Assembly: GCA_002398105.1 (NCBI GenBank)
Contig: DHCD01000065.1
Location: 1 to 12,196, forward strand
Length of the DNA: 12,196 nt
Reading direction: 5' to 3'
Source: Syntrophomonas sp. UBA4911
GTDB lineage: Bacteria; Bacillota; Syntrophomonadia; Syntrophomonadales; Syntrophomonadaceae
The position numbers and the translations under genes are program-made. The notes beneath the pieces were generated by a model that saw nothing but the letters and a program-made list of their open reading frames with translations, had not been told where the DNA came from and did not search any database. Shown in pieces: positions 1-7,774 of the stretch (positions are counted from its first letter, which is position 1; each line of letters starts with the position of its first letter).

Positions 1-2
1 TA

Positions 3-31
3 AATTAAAAAGCAGGGTTGAAACCCTGCTT
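3..31 (-). terminator. Rho-independent terminator of the CofE-like gene
   Basis: Positions 10-31 form a perfect inverted repeat (AAGCAGGG and CCCTGCTT around a short TT-rich loop). Read on the minus strand, the stem is followed by a T-rich tract (TTTTTAATTTA). It lies about 12 bp past the stop of the CofE-like gene, exactly where its transcript should end. Confidence 0.85.
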
Positions 32-42
32 ATAACTGGCTG

Positions 43-1227
43 CTAGCTTTGCTTTCCCAGAAAGCCCTTGACCAGAATCAGGGGAGTTCCGGCGTCGGCT
101 GAACCGCTTACCAAGTCGGCCAGACTCGCAATGAGGTCCTCCGCTTTGCGCGGAGTGGTTCCTTCCGTTTCGTATGCGTTCCGGCCAAAACTCTCCTTCT
201 TCTTTTCCTCCAGCTTGCCTTCAATAGCTTCAAGTCCTACCCCTTCATCCAGCATTTTATCAACCAGGTATTTATATTTGAGTCCTTCCCGATACTTGCC
301 CCGCAGTCCCGCGGTCATGCCAAAAGCGGGCTGAGGATCGGCCAGTTCATAAATACCGGTGGAGGGATCGCAATAAGCGCCGTCACCATAGACTATGACT
401 TCAACATTCTTGCCCATGCCCTCCCGTACTTTAGCCTGAATCCTCTCCGCTATAAGGTCAGCCTCCCGGGGGGCCAGTTTCAGTTTGTCACCTGAGGATA
501 TATTGCTTCCCAACAATCCCCACTCCGACCAGGATATCCCTTCATTACAGAGATCCTGCAGGGTAATACAGTTCTGCCCCTGCGCTGCCAGTTTTTGTCT
601 GGTTTCTTCTCTTTTATGAATATTGGCGACTATGATTCCGTCCAGCTTATATTCCAAAATCTTCAAAGGGTCATTGCTTAAGAATATGATACTGCCCCGG
701 GCCTGTTCCCGGATAACCTTCTGGTATAGTTCGATATAATCCACCCCGGTGATGGGATGCCGAAAGCGCTCGGTTCCGATATCATCCAGGCTTATAACTT
801 CACCATTGCTTTTCCCCAGCTTTTCAGCAAAATCATAAGGCAGGATCTGATTGCCCACCTCATCGGCAGGATGAGACAGCTGAACCACTACCTGCCCTTC
901 GGGAACAGCTGCGGCCAGCCCTTTCATTATCATAGAAAAACGGTTTCGGCTCAGTATGGGAAATAATACCCCTATTTTACTGTCCGCCTTAAGTTTAAGT
1001 TTTTCACGCACCTGGGAAGCTATATCATTAACCGTAACGTAGTTGTTCTGAGCTCTGGCAACAACCGATTCGGTTATACAGATCGTATCTCCGTGATCCA
1101 AAAACCCGTCTTCATTGCATTTAAGCAGTGATTCATACGCCATATTCACCACATCGCTTCCCGGTACTATGACCCCCATTTTAATACCGAAAGCCGATAC
1201 TCCGAAATAATCAGGTAATTTGCCCAT
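43..1227 (-). CDS. CofE-like F420-0:L-glutamate ligase family protein
   Basis: This 394-residue protein resembles the coenzyme F420-0:L-glutamate ligase (CofE, PF01996) family as found in Firmicutes. In archaea CofE adds glutamate to F420-0 using GTP. Supporting segments are the N-terminal IKMGVIVPGSD, the GFLDHGDTICITESVVARAQ stretch around residues 41-60 and HPITGVDY further on. Family membership is by recall of these segments, not by alignment. The start is placed at ATG 1227 because AAAGGGTG sits about 8 nt upstream; the GTG at 1236 is too close to that site. It is longer than classical CofE (about 250 residues), so the C-terminal part, ending in a segment rich in Glu and Lys followed by a hydrophobic tail, is extra. 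Nothing nearby belongs to F420 synthesis, so the true substrate may be another gamma-glutamyl acceptor. It is transcribed alone between its own promoter and terminator. Confidence 0.7.
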   Translation of the reverse strand: MGKLPDYFGVSAFGIKMGVIVPGSDVVNMAYESLLKCNEDGFLDHGDTICITESVVARAQNNYVTVNDIASQVREKLKLKADSKIGVLFPILSRNRFSMIMKGLAAAVPEGQVVVQLSHPADEVGNQILPYDFAEKLGKSNGEVISLDDIGTERFRHPITGVDYIELYQKVIREQARGSIIFLSNDPLKILEYKLDGIIVANIHKREETRQKLAAQGQNCITLQDLCNEGISWSEWGLLGSNISSGDKLKLAPREADLIAERIQAKVREGMGKNVEVIVYGDGAYCDPSTGIYELADPQPAFGMTAGLRGKYREGLKYKYLVDKMLDEGVGLEAIEGKLEEKKKESFGRNAYETEGTTPRKAEDLIASLADLVSGSADAGTPLILVKGFLGKQS

Positions 1228-1279
1228 TTGCAACACCCTTTAAACTCATATTTGGGGCAGGTACATAAGTCCCCGCTAA

Positions 1280-1308
1280 AATATACCTCAAAATACTCTT
1301 TTTATCAA
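1280..1308 (-). promoter_or_regulatory. Sigma-A-type promoter for the CofE-like gene
   Basis: On the minus strand TTGATA (1308-1303) and TATATT (1285-1280) are separated by exactly 17 bp. The start codon at 1227 lies about 45 nt downstream of the expected transcription start. Both hexamers are close to consensus. Confidence 0.7.
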
Positions 1309-1350
1309 GGTCTGCAAAAAGTATACAGCCGGTGTCAGCGGGAATAAAAG

Positions 1351-1400
1351 CCTGCCAAAGAAGCAAAGCTAAAGACAGAAATTTCTGCATAGGCAGGTGA
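1351..1400 (+). promoter_or_regulatory. Ku leader: ribosome binding site and possible hairpin
   Basis: AGGCAGGTGA (1391-1400) is the likely ribosome binding site for the GTG start at 1409. GGCAGG (1392-1397) is complementary to CCTGCC at 1351-1356, and a perfect 12-bp palindrome CAGAAATTTCTG (1376-1387) lies between them. In the mRNA these could fold into nested hairpins that hide the ribosome binding site. The pairing is seen in the sequence; any regulatory role is inference. I found no convincing sigma-A promoter for ku here. Confidence 0.35.
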
Positions 1401-1408
1401 TGATAACA

Positions 1409-2245
1409 GTGCGAACGCTTTGGAAAGGCGCGGTAAGTTTCGGGCTGGTGAATATCCCGGTCAAAATGTATGTAGCTACGGAAAATAAGGACATCAAATT
1501 CAACTACCTGCACCAGGAATGCATGTCCCCGATTGAGTATCACAAGTATTGTCCCCGCTGCCAGCGGGAAATAAGCAGTGAGGAAATTGTCAGAGGGTAT
1601 GAATATCAGAAAGGAAACTATGTGGTTTTAAATGAGGAGGATCTGGAACGCATACCCCTTGATAACACTAAAACTATTGACATTCTGGACTTCGTTGATT
1701 TACAGCAGGTGGACCCGGTATATTTCGACAAAAGTTATTATCTGGAAGCTGCCGCCGGGGGTGAGAAGGCCTATGCACTTTTAATTGAGGCCATGAATAA
1801 AACCGGCAAGGTAGCTATTGCCCGGGTGATCATTCGCACCAAGCAGTCCTTAGCCGCACTGCGGGTTAAGGACCGGGTGCTCCTGATGGAAACTATATTC
1901 TATCCCGACGAAATCCGCTCCCCGGCCAGCCTCAATCCGGGCCTGGAAAGTGCCCGGCTGCACGAAAACGAGGTCAAAATGGCAATCAGCCTGATTGAGA
2001 ACCTGTCGGTAAACTTTGAACCGCAAAAATACCATGACGAATATCGCCAGGCTCTGCGGGAATTGATCGACGCTAAAATAGCCGGCCAGGAAGTGGTCAA
2101 TGCTCCGGCAGCAAATGATCGGGGCAAAGTAGTGGACCTAATGGAAGCACTGCAGGCCAGCGTAAAACTGGCTGAGGAAAACCGGACCCAGAGTGAAGAT
2201 GGGGCGGTTAAAAAGAAAAGACGCAAAGCGAAAACAGGCAGTTAG
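1409..2245 (+). CDS. ku: Ku, DNA double-strand break end-binding protein
   Basis: Bacterial Ku forms a homodimeric ring that threads onto broken DNA ends and recruits the multifunctional ligase LigD for non-homologous end joining. The N-terminus MRTLWKGAVSFGLVNIPVKM is the hallmark of the family. A zinc-finger-like set (H35, C38, C48, C51) follows, as in many bacterial Ku proteins. The core continues to about residue 255 and the protein ends in a basic tail (KKKRRKAK), typical of the DNA-binding C-terminus. Length is 278 residues, normal for the family. GTG 1409 is preferred over GTG 1397 or ATG 1400 because the family normally begins at MR(P/T)xWKG and because AGGCAGGTGA would overlap the earlier starts. 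It is divergent from the CofE-like gene and convergent with the MBL hydrolase. No ligD lies in the window, so its partner must be encoded elsewhere. In Bacillus the homologue acts in spores. Confidence 0.95.
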   Translation: MRTLWKGAVSFGLVNIPVKMYVATENKDIKFNYLHQECMSPIEYHKYCPRCQREISSEEIVRGYEYQKGNYVVLNEEDLERIPLDNTKTIDILDFVDLQQVDPVYFDKSYYLEAAAGGEKAYALLIEAMNKTGKVAIARVIIRTKQSLAALRVKDRVLLMETIFYPDEIRSPASLNPGLESARLHENEVKMAISLIENLSVNFEPQKYHDEYRQALRELIDAKIAGQEVVNAPAANDRGKVVDLMEALQASVKLAEENRTQSEDGAVKKKRRKAKTGS

Positions 2246-2306
2246 TTACTGACAGCCCCTGGATGCAGCCTTCCGGCAACTGGGAATCAGGTTGGGTAAA
2301 AGTGGT

Positions 2307-3209
2307 TCAACGGCCGGCTCCTGCTGACAAGGTAAAAATAAGACGGGTATCATCTATATATACCCGGGCCTGTTTGCTGTTGCAAAGGTAAGAAAGGCAG
2401 GCCGACAGGGTAGCCAGGATAAGAAAATACTGATTGCGGTTTACCGGCAAATGGAACCGTTCCACCAGCAGAGGAAACATTTCCTCCCGGGTTCGGGGCT
2501 GATTTATAAGTCCGCGGACACATTCAAGCACCTCCGTCAGCATCCTGCAGTTAGCGGCAATCAAGTCAGGAATATCGTCCTGCAGACCGCCATGGGTTAA
2601 AAATACCTTCCCGCTGTTAATATCCCGCAAGCGCTTGAGGGTATCCAATTGTTTTTCCACGTCGGCCAGATAAAGAAAAGGGAATTTACTCAGCTTATCT
2701 TTACTTATAAGACTGTCGCCGGCGAACAGGACTCCGTCAGGGGTAATCAGACCCAAGTGGCCCAGACTATGGCCGGGAAGCTCCAGCACTTTAAATCCGC
2801 TCCCATTTATGAAGAGCTCCCCTGCCTCCACCCGGGCATCCACCCGGCAAGCCTGAGGCATAAGGAACTTGTTTTGCAGCGCCTTCACCGGGCTGGCCGA
2901 ATAGAGGCCATAGGGTATCAGTATGGGATTTTCCATGAAAACGGCTTCCAGCGGAGAAGCATAGATTTGACAACCGGTCGCCTCCTGCAGGTAATGATTG
3001 CCGCCGCAATGGTCTGCATGGGCATGGGTATTGAATAAAGCCCGCACCGTATAACCGCGTTTATCCATTATCCTGTGTATCCGCCGGCCAAAAGCCTCAC
3101 TGGCCCCACTGTCAATCAGTAAGCAGGTATGGTCAGGAAAAACGTAAACGCCGACCGCACTGGGAAAATCCAACCACCAAGTGCGACCCTGCAAAAGCTG
3201 CATATCCAT
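2307..3209 (-). CDS. Metallo-beta-lactamase-fold hydrolase
   Basis: This 300-residue protein has the full metal-binding signature of the MBL superfamily: HAHADH at residues 62-67, the GHSLGH segment with H147, AGDS with D165, and THGG with H206. These ligands normally bind two zinc or iron ions and activate water. The fold occupies roughly residues 10-215 and a helical C-terminal extension follows (about 215-300), which may set substrate access as in the glyoxalase II and related subfamilies. Substrate cannot be named. ATG 3209 is preceded by GAGG with 6-nt spacing; that site lies inside the end of lplA, only 2 bp separating the two genes, so they are translationally and transcriptionally linked. 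Predicted cytoplasmic, with no signal peptide. No clear terminator was found between it and convergent ku. Confidence 0.88.
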   Translation of the reverse strand: MDMQLLQGRTWWLDFPSAVGVYVFPDHTCLLIDSGASEAFGRRIHRIMDKRGYTVRALFNTHAHADHCGGNHYLQEATGCQIYASPLEAVFMENPILIPYGLYSASPVKALQNKFLMPQACRVDARVEAGELFINGSGFKVLELPGHSLGHLGLITPDGVLFAGDSLISKDKLSKFPFLYLADVEKQLDTLKRLRDINSGKVFLTHGGLQDDIPDLIAANCRMLTEVLECVRGLINQPRTREEMFPLLVERFHLPVNRNQYFLILATLSACLSYLCNSKQARVYIDDTRLIFTLSAGAGR

Positions 3210-3211
3210 AT

Positions 3212-4195
3212 TTAACCTCGTAAAAGCAGGTCAATGATCTCATCCGGCTGGGCTGCAGGAATAAAGGAAGCAAGATCCTGGGATTCCAGAGCCTTACGCA
3301 TATCCTCGCTCTGATAGCGTAAGCCGATAAGCTGCCGCTCAATAATGGTTACATCCCGGCTGGCAAAAAAATCGCCATAAATTTTGCATTCCTTCACCAG
3401 TCCCCTTTTAACCTCAAAACGGAAGTCAATGTTGCCCCAGTCGAAGCGCTGAGATCTGCGTACATTAAACGGCGGTGAAAAGCCGTATACCCATTCCCAG
3501 CGGCGAAACTTATTGTCCCGCAGCGATTCCACCGCCGACCGCTCGTCAGGGCTCAATTCCCGGTATTTTCTGTCTTTATTGATGGCCTGGCTGAGAATGT
3601 CCTTGAATTCGGCCATAGTCAAAGGCGCAGCCAGATGCTCACTGATATTGGTTACTCTGCTCCTTACCGATTTAACCCCTTTGGAAATTATCTTGCCGGG
3701 GTCGACATTAAGAGCCTGCTGCATATCTTCCAGGTCGCTGGCAAAGAGAATGGTACCATGATGCATGACCCGCCCGTGCAGCCGGCACTGGGCATTGCCG
3801 GAAAATTTCCGGCCCTGGATGGTGATATCATTGCGCCCCTGATTCTCGGCCTTAATGCCGATGATCGCAAGCGCTTCAATAACCGGAGCGGTATAACGGG
3901 CAAAATCCAGGCTGAGGCCCGGCTCTTCATGGGCAATAAAGGTAAAATTGAGGTTCCCCAGGTCATGATAAACCGCGCCCCCTCCCGATATCCGCCGCAC
4001 CACCTCCACGTTCCGGCTGCGGATAAATTCCTGGTTTATTTCTTCCACCGTATTCTGGTTCCTGCCGACCACTACTACCGGGCGATTCTGCCAGAGCAGA
4101 AAGATATCCTCGGTGATATCTTCCCGGTTAAGCAGATAATCTTCCAGAGCCAGATTAAAATACGGGTCAGTAGAATTATTAATTATTTCCAGCAT
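3212..4195 (-). CDS. lplA: Lipoate-protein ligase A
   Basis: LplA activates free lipoate with ATP and attaches it to a lysine of lipoyl domains (pyruvate dehydrogenase E2, glycine cleavage H protein). The 327-residue product shows the adenylate-binding motif RRISGGGAVYHDLGNLNF at about residues 67-84 and the GRNDITIQGRKFSGNAQ segment (about 120-136), whose Lys130 corresponds to the catalytic lysine of E. coli LplA. The C-terminal half (about 245-327) matches the accessory domain of full-length ligases, so this is a two-domain enzyme rather than a split LplA/LplB. ATG 4195 has GGGAG 5-6 nt upstream. It is the first gene of a pair with the MBL hydrolase. The 129-bp spacer upstream has only a weak promoter candidate (TTGTTT, 17 bp, TATTTT). 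Confidence 0.92.
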   Translation of the reverse strand: MLEIINNSTDPYFNLALEDYLLNREDITEDIFLLWQNRPVVVVGRNQNTVEEINQEFIRSRNVEVVRRISGGGAVYHDLGNLNFTFIAHEEPGLSLDFARYTAPVIEALAIIGIKAENQGRNDITIQGRKFSGNAQCRLHGRVMHHGTILFASDLEDMQQALNVDPGKIISKGVKSVRSRVTNISEHLAAPLTMAEFKDILSQAINKDRKYRELSPDERSAVESLRDNKFRRWEWVYGFSPPFNVRRSQRFDWGNIDFRFEVKRGLVKECKIYGDFFASRDVTIIERQLIGLRYQSEDMRKALESQDLASFIPAAQPDEIIDLLLRG

Positions 4196-4324
4196 TTTTT
4201 CTCCCTATATTCCTGTATTTGATAGATCTATAGTAAGCAAAATACTTTACTGCTAATATTAAAACAAAAAAAGACTGATTAAAAGAGGTTGGCTCAGGAA
4301 GACAGCACTTGCGGGCCATAGGGG

Positions 4325-5176
4325 TCAATAGGGATAGACATAGCCTTCCACCGCCTCGGCAGGCATAATTTTTCTTACATTAATCTGCGGTTCGTCATAT
4401 TGCACGCCGTCATATTCATATTGCCCTATAGAAAGAGTGCCCTCGACCGTTACCCATGACTCCGCTTTAAGCTCGGAAGCCTTATCATATTTACAGAGCA
4501 ACCCGGCCGGCGCTAAGTCTGCAACGCAGCACGACATCATAAGACGGGCGGGTACAAATTCATCTTGTTCAATCATTTCATGGTCTTTAAAGACAAAGCC
4601 GGTCATCACGACAGTGTAGCCTTTGTATTTCTCCATATTCATGTATATTTCTGAAAGCCATATGCTGAAATCATCATTGGCTACGGTGATTTTTTGGTTC
4701 TTTACATCTAACCCGGGCAGATCAGCCGTATATTCCGGTGCTGCAGAGGAGAAATCTTCCGCAGGGTCGGTGCTGCCCGGAGCAGAATCGTCAGAGCCGG
4801 AATCGGCTGACGGAGCCTGCTTTGGAGCCGGACTATACGAATTCGGGCCGGAGAGAGCGCTCCCGCCGTTGCTGGCGGAAAAATCAGAAGTACTCAGAGG
4901 GCTGTGAGGAAGCAACAGCAGCAAAATAGGAATCGCCAGCACATAGCAATGAGCGGAGCGCATTTTATGCTGCGGCTGAAACAGCCTGCCTAGCCCTATA
5001 AAAACCCATATCCCCATAACGATTGCCGTAAAGTAAAGATAAGGTTCCATTCTGGGGGTAACATAGGAAAGGTATTTCCCACTGTCCAGCAAATAAAGCA
5101 TCAAGCCCGCAAAAACCGAATAGCATAGTAATTCCAGGAAAATCTGAGGATTAAACGCTTTGGCCTTCGCCTGCAT
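4325..5176 (-). CDS. TIGR03943/YcgQ-like membrane protein, permease partner
   Basis: This 283-residue protein matches the TIGR03943 family (B. subtilis YcgQ type), usually encoded next to a DUF318 permease. Three hydrophobic segments lie at about residues 11-30, 45-64 and 77-92. A Ser/Pro/Asp-rich low-complexity linker (about 94-148) follows, then a folded C-terminal domain with the family motif RLMMSCCVADLAPAGLLC (C216, C217, C228), which probably lies outside the membrane. The cysteines could bind metal. The start is ATG 5176, not GTG 5194: GGAGGAGG lies 8 nt before the ATG and overlaps the GTG. The ATG follows the stop of the fused permease by one base (TGATATG), so translation is probably coupled. 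It is the last gene of the predicted zinc operon; the following 129 bp hold a T-rich run but no clear hairpin. Function is inferred from context: partner in metal or metal-complex transport. Confidence 0.82.
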   Translation of the reverse strand: MQAKAKAFNPQIFLELLCYSVFAGLMLYLLDSGKYLSYVTPRMEPYLYFTAIVMGIWVFIGLGRLFQPQHKMRSAHCYVLAIPILLLLLPHSPLSTSDFSASNGGSALSGPNSYSPAPKQAPSADSGSDDSAPGSTDPAEDFSSAAPEYTADLPGLDVKNQKITVANDDFSIWLSEIYMNMEKYKGYTVVMTGFVFKDHEMIEQDEFVPARLMMSCCVADLAPAGLLCKYDKASELKAESWVTVEGTLSIGQYEYDGVQYDEPQINVRKIMPAEAVEGYVYPY

Positions 5177-5177
5177 A

Positions 5178-6749
5178 TCATGTTCCTCCTCCACCGAAAA
5201 CTATAAAGACTACGGCAAAGCATACGATAAATGCCGTGAATAACAGCCTGACGATAAAAGGCCTGGAAAAGCCCGCCGAAAGCATCATTACGTTTTTGAT
5301 GTCCATCATCGGTCCAAATATCATGAAGCCCATAATCGCCCCCAGTGGGAATTGGCTGGCGAAGCTGCGCGCTACAGCGGCGTCAGAGGAGGAGCAAAGG
5401 GATAAAGAAAACGCCATCGCCATCATAATCAAAATAGAAACCGCCAATTGTGCGCCACTCTGGGCAGCGGTGAATATGCCGGTTCCCAGGACCTGAAAAA
5501 GGGAAGCGATAAAAGTGCCGATCACTAAATATTTTCCGACACTGAAAAACTCCGCTTGTGAATGACGCATGAACAAGTCGGCCTTCTCCCTGAAAGTGGT
5601 GATTGATTCGGCATCCTGATAACAACCGCAACTGCACATAAGCCGGTCGAGTACTCCTCCGGACAATACATTTCCCCGGGGCGCCCAAACGACAAAGGTA
5701 AGCCCGATAATAACGGCGGCTATAATGCCAAAGACCACGCGCCCCGCCACAATCGCCCAATTGCCGCCAAACGCGTAGTAGGTGGACAAAATGACTACCG
5801 GATTGATTACCGGCGCCGCTGCCATAAAAGTAACGGCTGCCGCCAGTGGGATGCCCTTTCTGACCAAACTTCTGAAAACGGGAATGGAAGCGCAGTCGCA
5901 AACCGGAAAGCAGAAGCCGCCTATAATCGCCACCAGCATTCCTAGGCCCATGGTTTTAGGAAATCGGCGTTCAACAGCGCTTTGCGGGATAAAGATCTGA
6001 ATTGCCGATGAAAGCAGTACGCCGATCAGCAAAAACGGAAAGGCTTGCAGAATGATCCCCAGAAATACGTTGACGATTGTATTGACCGGGATCTGCAGCA
6101 TCTCTAAAACCGGCTTGACCATCAAATAAAGGATGATCAGCAAGACGATTATGCGAAAAAAATTTTTGACCGGGCGCTCTTTCTTTTCAAAAAGCTGTTT
6201 ATAAAGATCGCTATTTACCTGATATATTTTAACGCCGGGGTTTATTCCTCGCAGGAGACGTCGAACCCGGCTGTAAGCCTTGGCCGAATATCCATCATTG
6301 CGCACCACGGCAAAATCGCTGCTGGCGATCTGCTCAGGTAAAGCATTTCCCGTCCGGCCCAGCAGATTTTCTATATTCATCGCGTCCGCGATGTGCATCA
6401 CTTTTTGGATCTGGCACAGGCTGCGCAGGGGCGGATGCAAAAGCAAAGCCTGCAACTGGGAAAAGGGGACGACACCGTTCCACTCAATCCAAATCTCATC
6501 GAATTCCCCGCTTAGTATGCGGTCGCGGATTTGCTCCACTATCTGCTGGGATTGCTGCTCCAAAATCTTTTTCGGAAACGCGATATGCTCACAGTTATCA
6601 TAGCGGCTATGGAACTCCTCCTCACCCGTTTCAAACTGGACGACGATTATCCTGGTCTCGCGCCAGTCACGCCGGTTCAGCAGCTTATTCAGAAATGTCG
6701 TTTTCCCGGCATCCAGAAAGCCGGTAACAACATAAACGGGTAACGCCAC
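5178..6749 (-). CDS. G3E-like P-loop domain fused to DUF318-type permease
   Basis: A 523-residue two-part protein. Residues 1 to about 192 resemble the G domain of COG0523/CobW GTPases: P-loop GFLDAGKTT (10-18), IEWNG at 88-92 in the position of the usual E(P/T)SG motif, and VRNDG (149-153) where NKxD is expected. The CxCC metal-binding motif of the family is absent, as is the CobW C-terminal domain. Residues about 196-523 are a DUF318/UPF0718 (B. subtilis YcgR type) permease with roughly eight membrane segments, the motif CFPVCDCASIPVF (C280, C284, C286), AAPVINPVVI (311-320), a cytosolic CSCGC loop (372-376) and C452. The start is GTG 6749 with GGAG about 9 nt upstream inside the preceding gene; the gap to that gene is 4 bp. 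It probably moves a metal or metal complex under nucleotide control, but neither direction nor substrate is known. The fusion is continuous in one frame. Confidence 0.85.
   Translation of the reverse strand: MALPVYVVTGFLDAGKTTFLNKLLNRRDWRETRIIVVQFETGEEEFHSRYDNCEHIAFPKKILEQQSQQIVEQIRDRILSGEFDEIWIEWNGVVPFSQLQALLLHPPLRSLCQIQKVMHIADAMNIENLLGRTGNALPEQIASSDFAVVRNDGYSAKAYSRVRRLLRGINPGVKIYQVNSDLYKQLFEKKERPVKNFFRIIVLLIILYLMVKPVLEMLQIPVNTIVNVFLGIILQAFPFLLIGVLLSSAIQIFIPQSAVERRFPKTMGLGMLVAIIGGFCFPVCDCASIPVFRSLVRKGIPLAAAVTFMAAAPVINPVVILSTYYAFGGNWAIVAGRVVFGIIAAVIIGLTFVVWAPRGNVLSGGVLDRLMCSCGCYQDAESITTFREKADLFMRHSQAEFFSVGKYLVIGTFIASLFQVLGTGIFTAAQSGAQLAVSILIMMAMAFSLSLCSSSDAAVARSFASQFPLGAIMGFMIFGPMMDIKNVMMLSAGFSRPFIVRLLFTAFIVCFAVVFIVFGGGGT
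5185..5192 (-). promoter_or_regulatory. Ribosome binding site fixing the YcgQ-like start
   Basis: GGAGGAGG on the minus strand, 8 nt from ATG 5176. It lies within the last codons of the fused permease gene and excludes the upstream GTG at 5194 as a start. Confidence 0.75.
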
Positions 6750-6753
6750 AATA

Positions 6754-7719
6754 TCACTCTCCGCCCAAGAGGGTACAAAGCTCCTGTCGATTCAGATTCC
6801 GGCCTATGATGCACACCATATCGCCGTGGGCGGCGCAATTGGTGATGCAGATATCTCCGGGAAGATATTGCAGATTTATATAGCCATCGACGCCGCGGAC
6901 GATGCCTTTGGCCCGAAGGATAGTTCCCTTGGCTTGGCGCTCCATATTCAATACCCGCATCTCCAGCTCCTCAATGCTGAATACTCGCTTGGTCCGGATA
7001 GTGATGGTGTCAAATATGTCTTCCGCCAGGTTAACGGGATGGCAATGGCAATCGTGGCCTAGGCCATGCTCGTCATGGTTTTCACATCCGCACCCGGGCA
7101 AGCCGCAATGATCTGTACATCCACCAGGCTCAGATCCCGGAGCTATAATTTCTGCAGCCTTAATTTGCTCCCAAGGCTTTGAAAAAGTTACCGCGTGTCC
7201 ATTCAGGTTTTTAACCATTTCATAGGCATCATTTACCTTGCCGGGGAAATTCCCGGTACGGCTGAGCAGGATAACATCGGCCTTTTCAATTTGGTCTTCA
7301 AAAAATTCGCCAAAGTTGTCAAGATACATTTGGCAGCGTTTTACGTCTACCACCGTAATTTTAGCCTTCACTTCCGCCAGTGGGAGAATGCGCGGATCCA
7401 GGCAGGCTTTTATAATATCCGAAAGCCTCCCCACACCGGACGGTTCAATGATAATTATATCCGGGTGAAAGCGCTCCAAAAGCTCCTGCAGGGCTCTCAC
7501 AAAATCCCCCGCCAGGCTGCAGCAGATACAGCCGGAATTCAGTTCTTTAACTTCAATGCTGCCGGATTTAAGGAGAGCGGCGTCAACGCTTATTTCACCG
7601 AAATCATTTTCAATGAGGACGACTTTTTTCTGGCTGAACGCCTCTCTGAGCAACTTCTGAATCAGCGTCGTTTTCCCCGCCCCTAAAAAACCCGAAACAA
7701 CGTATATCTCTGCCGCCAT
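6754..7719 (-). CDS. COG0523 (CobW/G3E) GTPase, putative zinc metallochaperone
   Basis: G3E GTPases couple GTP hydrolysis to metal delivery; several belong to Zur regulons. This 321-residue protein has the P-loop SGFLGAGKTT (9-18), the metal-binding CICC (64-67), and IEPSGVG (91-97) as the Walker B/switch region. A Cys/His-rich segment at 201-227 holds C201, H204, C205, C210, C212, H215, H218, H222, C224, H225, C226 and H227, typical of members acting in zinc limitation. The CobW C-terminal domain spans about 235-318. The guanine-specificity NKxD motif is not evident: LLSRTG (151-156) occupies its place. ATG 7719 is chosen because AAGGAGG lies 6 nt before it; GTG 7725 would abut that site. 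Position between the Fur-family regulator and the G3E-permease fusion supports a zinc role. Exact client unknown. Confidence 0.9.
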   Translation of the reverse strand: MAAEIYVVSGFLGAGKTTLIQKLLREAFSQKKVVLIENDFGEISVDAALLKSGSIEVKELNSGCICCSLAGDFVRALQELLERFHPDIIIIEPSGVGRLSDIIKACLDPRILPLAEVKAKITVVDVKRCQMYLDNFGEFFEDQIEKADVILLSRTGNFPGKVNDAYEMVKNLNGHAVTFSKPWEQIKAAEIIAPGSEPGGCTDHCGLPGCGCENHDEHGLGHDCHCHPVNLAEDIFDTITIRTKRVFSIEELEMRVLNMERQAKGTILRAKGIVRGVDGYINLQYLPGDICITNCAAHGDMVCIIGRNLNRQELCTLLGGE

Positions 7720-7725
7720 CAGCAC

Positions 7726-7732
7726 CCTCCTT
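7726..7732 (-). promoter_or_regulatory. Ribosome binding site fixing the G3E GTPase start
   Basis: AAGGAGG on the minus strand, 6 nt before ATG 7719. It rules out the in-frame GTG at 7725, which adjoins it. Confidence 0.8.
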
Positions 7733-7774
7733 CAATTGATAATATGTCGGTACATACCCAAGTATGATATATGC

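Noticed and set aside
1211..1543. 110-residue minus-strand open frame over the ku start
   Set aside because: It overlaps ku and the CofE-like gene, crosses the promoter region and has no recognisable protein pattern.
2246..2306. Bidirectional terminator between ku and the MBL gene
   Set aside because: Only a short bulged stem (around GCCTTCCGGC) is visible and no T-run follows.
4250..4324. Terminator after the zinc operon
   Set aside because: A T-rich run is present on the minus strand, but I could not find a stable stem directly before it.
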